This document shows positions 7,571 to 14,501 of a DNA stretch of 64,000 nucleotides, piece after piece. Source of the stretch: Alteromonas salexigens (lineage in GTDB: Bacteria; Pseudomonadota; Gammaproteobacteria; Enterobacterales; Alteromonadaceae); NCBI RefSeq assembly GCF_025628895.1, contig NZ_JAOTJC010000007.1, positions 248,001 to 312,000 on the forward strand. The letters are read 5' to 3'. Position 1 is the first letter of the stretch; every line of letters begins with the position of its first letter. Both the position numbers and the translations under genes were made by a program. The notes under the pieces were generated by a model. It was not told where the DNA came from, did no database searches, and saw nothing but the letters and a program-made list of their open reading frames with translations.

Positions 7571-8761
7571 ATGCATATACCGAGTGAAAGAGTGAGTGCA
7601 GAAATGCGCTCGGAACAAGCATCCCTTTGGATAGTTCCAGCTAATGAAGGTACGGAAATTGCGGTGCTGTTAAAGGCACCGACTCCCTCACTAAAAGCAA
7701 TAATTTCAGGATGCAAGATAGATATCCTTATTGGTTTGAAGGAAACTGTATTGTGCAGTGGTGTCCATATATATGACGTACCTGACTCTCCTTTATTAAT
7801 TTCTGGTGTTCAAAGGCATCAAGAAGAGCACACTGCTCTATCGCGATTGTTAACTGAGAGAAGCTCCACTTTTTTCTTATTTAACGAAATGGACATTTGC
7901 GTTGGGTGGTCAAGCTTTTCTATTGACTCAAAATCATCTCAAGATTTTGAGTCACTAATTATTGATATAGATAGGTTATATACAGGCCCATTTGACAAAA
8001 AAGCTTCACAAATACTGGACTGCTTCTGCTTTACTCTAGATAAATCAGTGACTTATAAAAATACTACTGCTATCCCTGTAGAGTCTGCGGAGCCAGAGTT
8101 CGAGCAATGGCACTCAACGAATAATACCTTCATTCGTAGCAACGAATCGCAGTCAATTAAACTGAGCGACGAAGATGAGGGCGAGATATTTGAACGTTTA
8201 ATTTGGGCAAGTCTGGTATCTGTATTTCCATTTGCACTATACAAATCTCCAATCGTAGAAATCGGGGAAGGGCAGCGAGAACTGACTGATATCCTAGCTT
8301 TCCATGAATATGGTAGCCTTCTTATTGAGGCCAAGGATATGTCTATTTTGGGCGCAGGCTTTGATAGAACGCTAGAAAGAAGGGGGAAAGGTGTCCAGAA
8401 ACAAGTAAAAAAAGCAATTAAGCAGCTTGTAGGGTCATCAAAAGCCCTTAGCCGAGGTGAAAAAGTCTTTGATACTCAGGGCAATGAGATAAAACCTGAG
8501 AGAGCGCAGCCCGCACATTGTATTGTTCTTGTCACAGAACTCGACCATAGTGGTGACTGGAGTGATGTTTATATAGAAAAGATCAAAGCCGCTAAAGAAA
8601 CCAAAAATTTTTTTCATGTTCTCGATTTACAAGAGTTTATAATGATTCTCAAAGGAAGTTCTGGTAGGCCCGAGGTTGTTGAATACCATCTTATAGAACG
8701 TTTTAAACTTTTTACTTCTAACGGTAGCATCAACATTAGAAGTCCACATGCGCCTAGCTAA
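7571..8761 (+). CDS. Protein with a C-terminal PD-(D/E)XK nuclease-like domain
   Basis: A 396-residue protein of no family I can name. The first 190 residues show no recognisable motif. From about 200 the sequence has the layout of the restriction-endonuclease fold: Glu205 in GEIFERL, Asp240 in ELTDILAF, then Glu253-Ala-Lys255 in LLIEAKD, followed by a helix with Gln residues (GVQKQVKKAIKQL), as in NERD and Mrr-like nucleases. This suggests a metal-dependent DNA nuclease. The start has a clear AAGGA site. It stands alone on the plus strand between two copies of the island palindrome. As an island gene with an intact-looking nuclease core it is a candidate anti-phage effector, which is inference. 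Confidence 0.6.
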   Translation: MHIPSERVSAEMRSEQASLWIVPANEGTEIAVLLKAPTPSLKAIISGCKIDILIGLKETVLCSGVHIYDVPDSPLLISGVQRHQEEHTALSRLLTERSSTFFLFNEMDICVGWSSFSIDSKSSQDFESLIIDIDRLYTGPFDKKASQILDCFCFTLDKSVTYKNTTAIPVESAEPEFEQWHSTNNTFIRSNESQSIKLSDEDEGEIFERLIWASLVSVFPFALYKSPIVEIGEGQRELTDILAFHEYGSLLIEAKDMSILGAGFDRTLERRGKGVQKQVKKAIKQLVGSSKALSRGEKVFDTQGNEIKPERAQPAHCIVLVTELDHSGDWSDVYIEKIKAAKETKNFFHVLDLQEFIMILKGSSGRPEVVEYHLIERFKLFTSNGSINIRSPHAPS

Positions 8762-8857
8762 TGGCACCAAGTGCGCAGTGGCATAGTGAATTTAGCCACT
8801 TCAGAGATGCGTGCAGAATACCTGAGTTAGGCAATTTCTCTCCGTTACTTGGCTAGG

Positions 8858-9082
8858 TCAGTCCATTTGGATCGTGCTAGTCATCGACTGCATTTTGCTC
8901 TTTTTGTCCATTAATTCTAGATAAGTGATGGCCGTTAGGCTTGGTCTAGCTCCAATTACTGAATTCTCAGACTGTGCATGAGTCAGCACGTTAGAAATGG
9001 CGTTTACAATCGATATAGCTTTAACCTGTTTATCCCTCCATACCTTTATTTTCTGCAGAAAGCTTGCCCAGCTGAGAAGCAC
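8858..9082 (-). CDS. Doubtful small protein directly downstream of an island palindrome
   Basis: A GTG at 9082 opens 74 codons. The palindrome at 9090-9109 ends only 8 bases upstream of this start, where an autoregulatory operator would be expected. The product looks mostly helical (FLQKIKVWRDKQVKAISIV, then SLTAITYLELMDKK). The possible ribosome site GAGA touches the start codon, which is too close. No family is recognised, and it may be a chance frame. Confidence 0.22.
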   Translation of the reverse strand: MLLSWASFLQKIKVWRDKQVKAISIVNAISNVLTHAQSENSVIGARPSLTAITYLELMDKKSKMQSMTSTIQMD

Positions 9083-9089
9083 TCTCTAC

Positions 9090-9109
9090 AATTTGTACAT
9101 GTACAAATT
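9090..9109. promoter_or_regulatory. Perfect 20-bp palindrome, island motif copy 2
   Basis: AATTTGTACATGTACAAATT. It shares the TTTGTACATGTACAAA core with the copies at 6854 and 11013. It lies between the ends of the 7571-8761 and 9216-9650 genes. Confidence 0.55.
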
Positions 9110-9215
9110 TCCCGTTCTTTAATTCGCACTTCCGACTTCGAGTACCTGATTAGCATTAGCTCTCTATTTATATTGGCTTGCGGTACGCCTTCTAACTAAT
9201 AACTACTCTCTAAAC

Positions 9216-9650
9216 TTAAAATAATCTGTGAAAAAGTAGCTTGTCCAGCCAAAACTCTTCGTCATTTAGAACCCTTATATCCTGGGCACTATGCTTTGAC
9301 ACCCACTTGCTAGTGCCTAATACTTCAAATCGACGAATCTGATAAAGAATCTGTATTTTCACTGGTGCATCACAGCAACGTAGATTCTCAAAGCTTTGCT
9401 CTACATAACTCTTTTGAACATTAGTGGCATCAATTTCAATTGCAACCACGGGATTCCTCTGGCTGTCGAGAAGCACCCAATCAACATATGCAAACCCACT
9501 GGGGTTGGTACTTTTTTTAATCTTGTATTCTAAAATTGGAAATAATCCAGCTTCTAGAGCACGTCGACGGATGAGCTCGCCAGTTTCGTGGATTGTCATC
9601 ATACCAGGTTTAAACTTTGAACTTAGGAATGGTTTATTTGCACTAATCAA
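9216..9650 (-). CDS. Small protein with a degenerate PD-(D/E)XK-like core
   Basis: A 144-residue protein. The segment GFAYVDWVLLD...NPVVAIEID has the spacing of a restriction-fold core: Asp57, then Glu72-Ile-Asp74. The usual lysine of (D/E)XK is replaced by Asp, so catalysis is doubtful. Glu25 in HETGELIRRR could be the N-terminal acidic residue of the fold. It reads from a TTG at 9650 behind a GAGAGG site; no in-frame ATG lies nearby upstream, and the first internal Met is at residue 17. It could be a single-domain nuclease relative or a regulatory remnant. Function unknown. Confidence 0.5.
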   Translation of the reverse strand: MISANKPFLSSKFKPGMMTIHETGELIRRRALEAGLFPILEYKIKKSTNPSGFAYVDWVLLDSQRNPVVAIEIDATNVQKSYVEQSFENLRCCDAPVKIQILYQIRRFEVLGTSKWVSKHSAQDIRVLNDEEFWLDKLLFHRLF

Positions 9651-9750
9651 TGGGGCCTCTCCATAATCATTCTACAGTTAGTACGGACATTAGCGCCTAA
9701 CCAGGCTGTGTGCCTTTCGTTATAAGTGGTGCTCACCGATAAGCCAAGGT

Positions 9751-9942
9751 TTACCGGTACTTTTCCAAGAGTCCATTAAACTGCAAGTGTTTAAACACAT
9801 AACTAAAAACTAGAAGGACGCAAGTTCTCAATACAGATGCAATTATTCGCTTTTTATTGGCTGACTTTGGAAGCTGATACTCAATAAGCAGTACCGCACA
9901 ATAATACACAGCCGCACAGCAAGTTGCATAAAAGATAAACAC
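9751..9942 (-). CDS. Possible small two-helix membrane protein
   Basis: GTG at 9942, 63 residues. Two hydrophobic stretches (FIFYATCCAAVYYCAVLLI and VLRTCVLLVFSYVF) flank a basic loop (LPKSANKKR), which fits a hairpin with the loop in the cytoplasm. There are four Cys residues. The ribosome site is weak. It has no recognised family and no operon partner beyond lying upstream of the 9216-9650 gene on the same strand. Confidence 0.35.
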   Translation of the reverse strand: MFIFYATCCAAVYYCAVLLIEYQLPKSANKKRIIASVLRTCVLLVFSYVFKHLQFNGLLEKYR

Positions 9943-10094
9943 TTATTAATTTTTCGTTTTTCTGATCGCCGTTATCTTCTATTGGTACAAAAAATACTTC
10001 AATTTAATAAACGCGATAAATCTGGAAAATGAAGATGAGCACGCTACTAGCTTTCTTATTTCAGTCTTGCCCGAAGGATGTAAGTGATATCAAC

Positions 10095-10874
10095 TTACGC
10101 GCTGGTTTGCTCGTTTTGGTAAAAGAATACAAATGACTCGCCGTCAACTTCCACCAGTATTTCAAATGCAGTGTATTCATTGATGTCTGGACTGACGCCC
10201 AGCCGAACACACTCCATATGTTGAGGTTCGACAATTGTGGGTCGTATGTAGTCATGAAGATCACGCAGCGCAGCTCTTTCCGAGTCATCAAGATCATTTA
10301 AAAGTCTATCAAATATTTCATTGGTTTTTTGTTTGTATCGGCTGAGCTTTTCAAGATCTGTGGAAGTCTTAGTGGCGATTGATGTGTATTCTAATTCGGC
10401 TACATAACTTCCACCACTTCTTACATTGACTATACCGTAATCGTAACTAGTCGTAGTATGTTGAGACGCAGCCACATTTGCTAATGTCATCAAAGCTTTA
10501 AAAAACTTGGCAGAGTATTTCTGGTAGCGATGGTGAGACGCAACAATGTCTTTCATCTCAAGTAATGTCCAAGGAGCTATCACCCCACCTTTCGTCTGAA
10601 ACTTCACGGCAGACCGGTCAAACCCTATTGCCTTTTCACTATGCTCATTCACTATGCACATAGTGAAATATGGATGCGAGTTTCCGATCCTATCAGCATC
10701 GGCAAACCCCATACCGACTTCAACATAGCCCTTCCTTTCTCCCATACCATAAGCTCCGTTCTTTTTAACTATAGATTGTGAGGGCATAGGGATAGCGCTA
10801 AAACGATATGACGGCCCAGTAGCACAGGCGCTTAAAAAGCTCGAAACTAAGAGCAATAAAATCCATTTTTTCAT
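10095..10874 (-). CDS. Island lipoprotein of unknown function
   Basis: A 259-residue lipoprotein. The signal sequence ends in the lipobox LSAC with Cys17. The mature part shows no family I recognise. It has an Ala/Gly-rich block (KGYVEVGMGFADADRIGNS) near 49-66 and a helical, charged region at 170-205 (DLEKLSRYKQKTNEIFDRL). The start ATG has an AAAGGA site at good spacing. The third island palindrome lies 139 bases upstream. Lipoproteins on mobile elements sometimes act in surface exclusion or phage-entry blocking, but nothing in the sequence shows this directly. Confidence 0.65.
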   Translation of the reverse strand: MKKWILLLLVSSFLSACATGPSYRFSAIPMPSQSIVKKNGAYGMGERKGYVEVGMGFADADRIGNSHPYFTMCIVNEHSEKAIGFDRSAVKFQTKGGVIAPWTLLEMKDIVASHHRYQKYSAKFFKALMTLANVAASQHTTTSYDYGIVNVRSGGSYVAELEYTSIATKTSTDLEKLSRYKQKTNEIFDRLLNDLDDSERAALRDLHDYIRPTIVEPQHMECVRLGVSPDINEYTAFEILVEVDGESFVFFYQNEQTSA

Positions 10875-11012
10875 ATAAAGTCCTTTGATAACTAAATCAA
10901 ATTAACGGCAAATACTTTAATCTGCAAGTGTTGGTCGGATTCATTTGAAGTCTTAAGTCGCACCGTCACCATATGGTCCCCTCTTAATAAATGAACGAAC
11001 CCACTAACAAGA

Positions 11013-11034
11013 CTTTTTGTACATGTACAAAAAG
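11013..11034. promoter_or_regulatory. Perfect 22-bp palindrome, island motif copy 3
   Basis: The core TTTGTACATGTACAAA is flanked by CTT and AAG, so the whole 22 bases are self-complementary. It lies 139 bases upstream of the lipoprotein start at 10874 and overlaps the beginning of a possible small plus-strand gene. Confidence 0.55.
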
Positions 11035-11199
11035 CACGGGTGGAAACTAAACACATTTCTTATTTACAGCCTCATCCCTGTCTTTTTTGTTATAGTTTTC
11101 GCGTTGAACCATACTGGCCTTCCAAAGAAGAGGGCAGCTAACTACCGATATATTGAGCAACAACGCTTAGGCGTTCGTGCCCCAATTCGCGAGATATGA
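11023..11199 (+). CDS. Possible small single-pass membrane protein
   Basis: ATG at 11023, 58 residues; a TTG two codons earlier is the alternative. One hydrophobic segment (FLIYSLIPVFFVIVFAL) is followed by a basic, polar tail (PKKRAANYRYIEQQRLG). The start lies inside the palindrome and has no ribosome site, and the 3' end overlaps the convergent recombinase gene by about 60 bases. It is kept only because the membrane profile resembles the peptide at 7046-7150. Confidence 0.25.
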   Translation: MYKKHGWKLNTFLIYSLIPVFFVIVFALNHTGLPKKRAANYRYIEQQRLGVRAPIREI

Positions 11200-12007
11200 T
11201 TTGTCTGACATCATGATCAAGGGACTTCTGAACCGGCGACATTTCATTTCTTCTTACCCCCCCGTTTATTGGGGCTCTGCTGCCCATCAACTCTTCATAT
11301 CGCATTTGGGCATAGCAGTGCCGCAAACCATGTGTTTTACTAACTCCAACCTTTGCTGTGACATATTCGAACCGTTTCATCTGCTGAACATATTTGAGGT
11401 TGTGAGGAATAAGGGAGCCCCCCTTGGCGATAGACTTCGCAAACTGTAATACTGCCCGCTGTTTGTCAGTTCTGATGTCCAAAGCTCTGGGCCTTCCTCC
11501 TTTGCACCAACTCCCTTTTAGTACAAGTTGCAGGCCTCTGTCGGCAAGTTCTGGGATTATCTTGATACATTCTTCACGGCGAAGCCCAAAAGCTTCTTGT
11601 AGAAGTAGCGAAGCCCGAATTCTTTTGTCACTTACTTTATCAAGCTCCACCCCCTTTAAATTTCTTGCTTTGGTTTCGGTAGGTATTAGTGAGCGTCGAT
11701 CGATCCCAAGCTGATCATTTGACCGAGGCACAATTCCTTTTTTACCTACCTGTTCAGCCCACCAACGCAGGTGTGACATTCGATTTTTTATAGTTCCCGG
11801 TGAAAGTGCCTGGCGTTGCCAGGTACTAACTAAATGTGTGACATGCTTAGGCTTTAAACTCTTTGGCGAGCTCAGTTTGTAGCCATCATTTTTCAGTTGT
11901 CGCCCAATTTGCTGCAAAATCTTGTGTCGCGCAGCTTTTGTTCCATGCGAGCCAGCACGGGACTCGATACATAATTTATGAAGTTGATAGGTTAATGTAT
12001 GTGCCAA
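11138..12007 (-). CDS. Second tyrosine recombinase / integrase-domain protein
   Basis: A 289-residue recombinase. All catalytic residues are visible: Arg143 (FGLRREE), a Lys in LKGSWCKGG (about 164-169), His226-Gly-Leu-Arg229, His277 (ELGHER) and the nucleophile Tyr286 only four residues from the end (AQYIGS). The N-terminal 110 residues look like a SAM-like core-binding domain. This matches the 'integrase domain-containing' proteins carried by marine gammaproteobacterial elements rather than the tRNA-type integrase at 5449. It starts at TTG 12007 after AAGGG. Its internal position suggests the element is composite, or that this enzyme performs another recombination such as dimer resolution or cassette movement. 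Confidence 0.85.
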   Translation of the reverse strand: MAHTLTYQLHKLCIESRAGSHGTKAARHKILQQIGRQLKNDGYKLSSPKSLKPKHVTHLVSTWQRQALSPGTIKNRMSHLRWWAEQVGKKGIVPRSNDQLGIDRRSLIPTETKARNLKGVELDKVSDKRIRASLLLQEAFGLRREECIKIIPELADRGLQLVLKGSWCKGGRPRALDIRTDKQRAVLQFAKSIAKGGSLIPHNLKYVQQMKRFEYVTAKVGVSKTHGLRHCYAQMRYEELMGSRAPINGGVRRNEMSPVQKSLDHDVRQIISRELGHERLSVVAQYIGS

Positions 12008-12676
12008 AACCAGTACCCTTATTGATAGTGAACCGTGGAAACAAACGAAGCTCTAACTCAGTTGTTTAGTGTTTAAGGCCAATTCACTGCTTGAGTAAGA
12101 CAGTGAAGTCCATTTATGGCGCGGGCCATTCGTTAGTAAGTCTGTAAGACTTTTCAGAAGCGCTAAGCTTTCTGAAACTTTCTTTATTGCTGCTGCAATC
12201 TTCAATGCGCGATGCGCGGCCACGGTGACATTTAAAGAGTGTCATTCTCTTTGTTAAGAGGTGTATTTCCTCATTGATGTAACTTTCTCCTGTTCTGCGA
12301 AACCGTCATGGTTCGCTTCGAATTTCATGGTTAGTTTAACGGTCATAACCCGTCTGTAACTTCGCAAAAAAAAAGAAAGTTTGAGCGATACCTTTACAGG
12401 ATACGGGCAAGGCTGCATTAGCCGCCTCTGTCACTACCCACTACGTGATGTAGTGACAGAGGAACGTACGGTGAGCGCGCTGGTCTGCTATTACTGAGTC
12501 GAATTGTGATATAGGCGGGATTGCTTTTTTATATCTCTGTGACTGCGGGCGAACAGTACTTTGAATCTACTCACCACGCGGATGCGGTTTATAAACTTCA
12601 GATATTGCTAGCTCACTCCCTGGGCTTTAGGGTATGTTCTGTCAACAGGAAACCATATACAGCATAAGAACATGCA
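12008..12676. other. Structured non-coding region inside the element
   Basis: About 670 bases without a supported gene but rich in short inverted repeats: AAAGAG...CTCTTT near 12233, AACCGTCATGGTT near 12301, a run of A near 12366, and the 13-bp stem listed at 12425. It could hold a regulatory RNA, a replication or transfer origin, or remnants of lost genes. Confidence 0.4.
12425..12462. repeat. Perfect 13-bp inverted repeat (hairpin)
   Basis: CCTCTGTCACTAC pairs fully with GTAGTGACAGAGG across 12 bases. There is no T-run on either side, so it is not an ordinary terminator. It has no attC-type GTTRRRY core. Confidence 0.6.
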
Positions 12677-13486
12677 ATGAAGTTTGTTTTCGCAGTTTTT
12701 CTTATACTCTTGTCATTAAACGCAAAAAGTTCTCTTATTGAAATAAATGCTACTGGCTACATTAGCCAAGTCGACCCAATATTCGATCCGTTAGTTTCAA
12801 TTTATGAACCAGCTTCCATCACCTTCAGGTATGCGCCACTAACGGTTCAAAGGTCGAGTGAATTTGAACCAGACCGATACTTTTATTATCTGGGAATGCT
12901 GGCTTACTCATTGCAATTTGGCGATATTCAAGTAGTTGGTAACGGCGGACGTTTAGAGGTAAGTAACGACTTTACCGTGAGAAGTAATGGCCATGTAGAT
13001 CGCATCATTGTGCAGAAGGGGGGCGTGGGCGATACGACTTCCGACAGCTTATTTTCCAATTTTGATATTACACATATTTCAGCAGGCTTAACTTTCTATG
13101 ATTATGACGGCCAGGCTATCAACAACGGCAAGATACCAATGATCTTTCCTGAACTGTCACTATTTGAAACAATCTCGAGCACGATACAAATTAACATCGA
13201 CGATGGAGAGTTCGATTGGCTGCCTATGTTTGCAAGAATGACTGTGGTAAACATTAGTTACGTCAATACCAACTCTGCACTTACTGTGAACGAACCTAGC
13301 GGGCTATTGTTAGTGTGCTTCGGTCACATTGCTCTACCACTAATGAAAACTTGGAAGCGTAACTTACAATTATTGGGCTTTATGCAGGTAATCGTATTGA
13401 AACGTTCAAAAGTAAATTTTGGCGAAAATCGCCAAAATTTTGAATCGGTTATTATGGTTGCTCATCGGTCAGAAACCTCACCATAA
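12677..13486 (+). CDS. PEP-CTERM-like exported protein with an abnormal C-terminal extension
   Basis: A 269-residue protein. Residues 1-18 are a signal peptide, followed by SSLIEINATGYISQVDP and a beta-rich domain typical of PEP-CTERM proteins. Near 210 comes a worn sorting signal: VNEPSGLLLV, a weak hydrophobic stretch broken by His and Pro (CFGHIALPLMK), and TWKRN. Normal family members end here. This frame continues for about 40 more residues through a strong hairpin (13414-13440), which suggests loss of the original stop or a frameshift. The protein is therefore probably decayed. No exosortase gene is in the window. The ribosome site is poor (TAAGAA). Confidence 0.5.
   Translation: MKFVFAVFLILLSLNAKSSLIEINATGYISQVDPIFDPLVSIYEPASITFRYAPLTVQRSSEFEPDRYFYYLGMLAYSLQFGDIQVVGNGGRLEVSNDFTVRSNGHVDRIIVQKGGVGDTTSDSLFSNFDITHISAGLTFYDYDGQAINNGKIPMIFPELSLFETISSTIQINIDDGEFDWLPMFARMTVVNISYVNTNSALTVNEPSGLLLVCFGHIALPLMKTWKRNLQLLGFMQVIVLKRSKVNFGENRQNFESVIMVAHRSETSP
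13414..13440. repeat. Perfect 12-bp hairpin inside the 3' end of the 12677-13486 frame
   Basis: AAATTTTGGCGA pairs with TCGCCAAAATTT around AAA. A hairpin of this strength at the end of a frame is more likely to be an old terminator than coding sequence, which supports the idea that the reading frame has run past its original end. Confidence 0.55.
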
Positions 13487-13633
13487 TGACTCGTTACGGT
13501 CGATTTCATTCGCTACTGGGTTTTGCCTATGCACGTAACTGGCATTATGTTAAAAAGCGTGGGTTTTGACGCACTTTCAGGTAATGGAAATTTCAGATGG
13601 GTCATGCGAAATCTATCATCTCGAGAAAGTTTG

Positions 13634-13649
13634 TTTGTACATGTACCGA
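13634..13649. promoter_or_regulatory. Imperfect copy 4 of the island palindrome
   Basis: TTTGTACATGTACCGA keeps the left half and the centre of the TTTGTACATGTACAAA motif; the right arm has changed. It lies downstream of the HEPN gene end. Confidence 0.4.
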
Positions 13650-13785
13650 CCCAAATGCATTGAGTTCCGCACTTGATTTATCGGCTTCCCTCTCCCTGAG
13701 TTAAGGATATACATTAGAGGACTTTCCTAAGGTTTAGGTAAATAGGTATGAATGTTAATAAATAAAACTAAAAAAGGGGTTATAC

Positions 13786-14499
13786 TTACATTAAATCAGT
13801 TTTCCAACACTCCTCTCCACTCACAGAAACAACTTTTGAGTAAAGTACTTTATCAATCGAATGAACAAAGCGACTTATATTCTCTGAGTGCTTTTTTACA
13901 TCGGAGTGAGTCAAGTCTGGTATAGGATGCTCATGAGATATTTGAGTTCGGACATCTGAAAAAGAGTTTAGTATAGACTTAAAGTCTCTTTTCCCTTTCC
14001 TTCCACACTCATCAAATATATTTAAAATCCCAAACCTATAAAAAAGATCAATTAAGTTACTCTTTGATGGATATTTTTTATCATCTATCAAATTACCGAC
14101 ATCCATTATACTGTTTACATCAGCATGATCCAAGAAACACTCGTTCAGGGCATTTATTTCGGATAAATTTTTTATCGTCTCTTTTTCTCCTTTCGCACGG
14201 CTGATGTAGCCTTGAAAAGTGGGAGTGAGCTTCTTAATCCTAATTAGTGAAATAAGATTCTCTGGAAGATTAAAAGCTTTTTTATCATTGATCTTGAGTA
14301 AGTATACCCAATCATCCAACACAGTCTTAACATACTGCTCAAGCGCCGCTGAAGTCTGAAATACTAAATTTCTGTATACACACTGGGCAACCTCATTTGG
14401 AACTTTATTTTTTTTTAATGACACGTACTTGGCGCTTCTAGTTAATCCACGTGCAGCGCTATCAAATTCTTTTCTGGAGAAACTTTTTTTATACGGCAC
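13786..14499 (-). CDS. HEPN-like RNase candidate (MAE_28990/MAE_18760-like), paired with DUF262
   Basis: A 237-residue, mostly helical protein. The C-terminal region holds Arg184-Thr-Gln-Ile-Ser-His189 (DVRTQISHEH), the Rx4-6H signature of HEPN ribonucleases, and the overall pattern reminds me of the MAE_28990/MAE_18760-like HEPN family. An N-terminal block (VYRNLVFQTSAALEQYVKTVLDDWV) looks like the first HEPN helices. HEPN proteins often act as toxins that cut RNA when a partner senses infection. It starts at GTG 14499, two bases after the stop of the DUF262 gene, so the two are almost certainly co-translated. The A+T-rich codon use and TTT/AAA runs suggest recent transfer. Confidence 0.7.
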   Translation of the reverse strand: MPYKKSFSRKEFDSAARGLTRSAKYVSLKKNKVPNEVAQCVYRNLVFQTSAALEQYVKTVLDDWVYLLKINDKKAFNLPENLISLIRIKKLTPTFQGYISRAKGEKETIKNLSEINALNECFLDHADVNSIMDVGNLIDDKKYPSKSNLIDLFYRFGILNIFDECGRKGKRDFKSILNSFSDVRTQISHEHPIPDLTHSDVKKHSENISRFVHSIDKVLYSKVVSVSGEECWKTDLM

Positions 14500-14501
14500 A
14501 C

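Larger units (their letters stand above)
8762..9215. other. Intergenic region between two nuclease-like genes
   Basis: It holds the second island palindrome at 9090-9109 and a doubtful 74-codon frame on the minus strand (8858-9082). Nothing else was recognised. Confidence 0.4.

Noticed and set aside
12425-12462. Integron attC site
   Set aside because: No GTTRRRY/RYYYAAC ends, no integron integrase, and the second recombinase is not of the IntI type.
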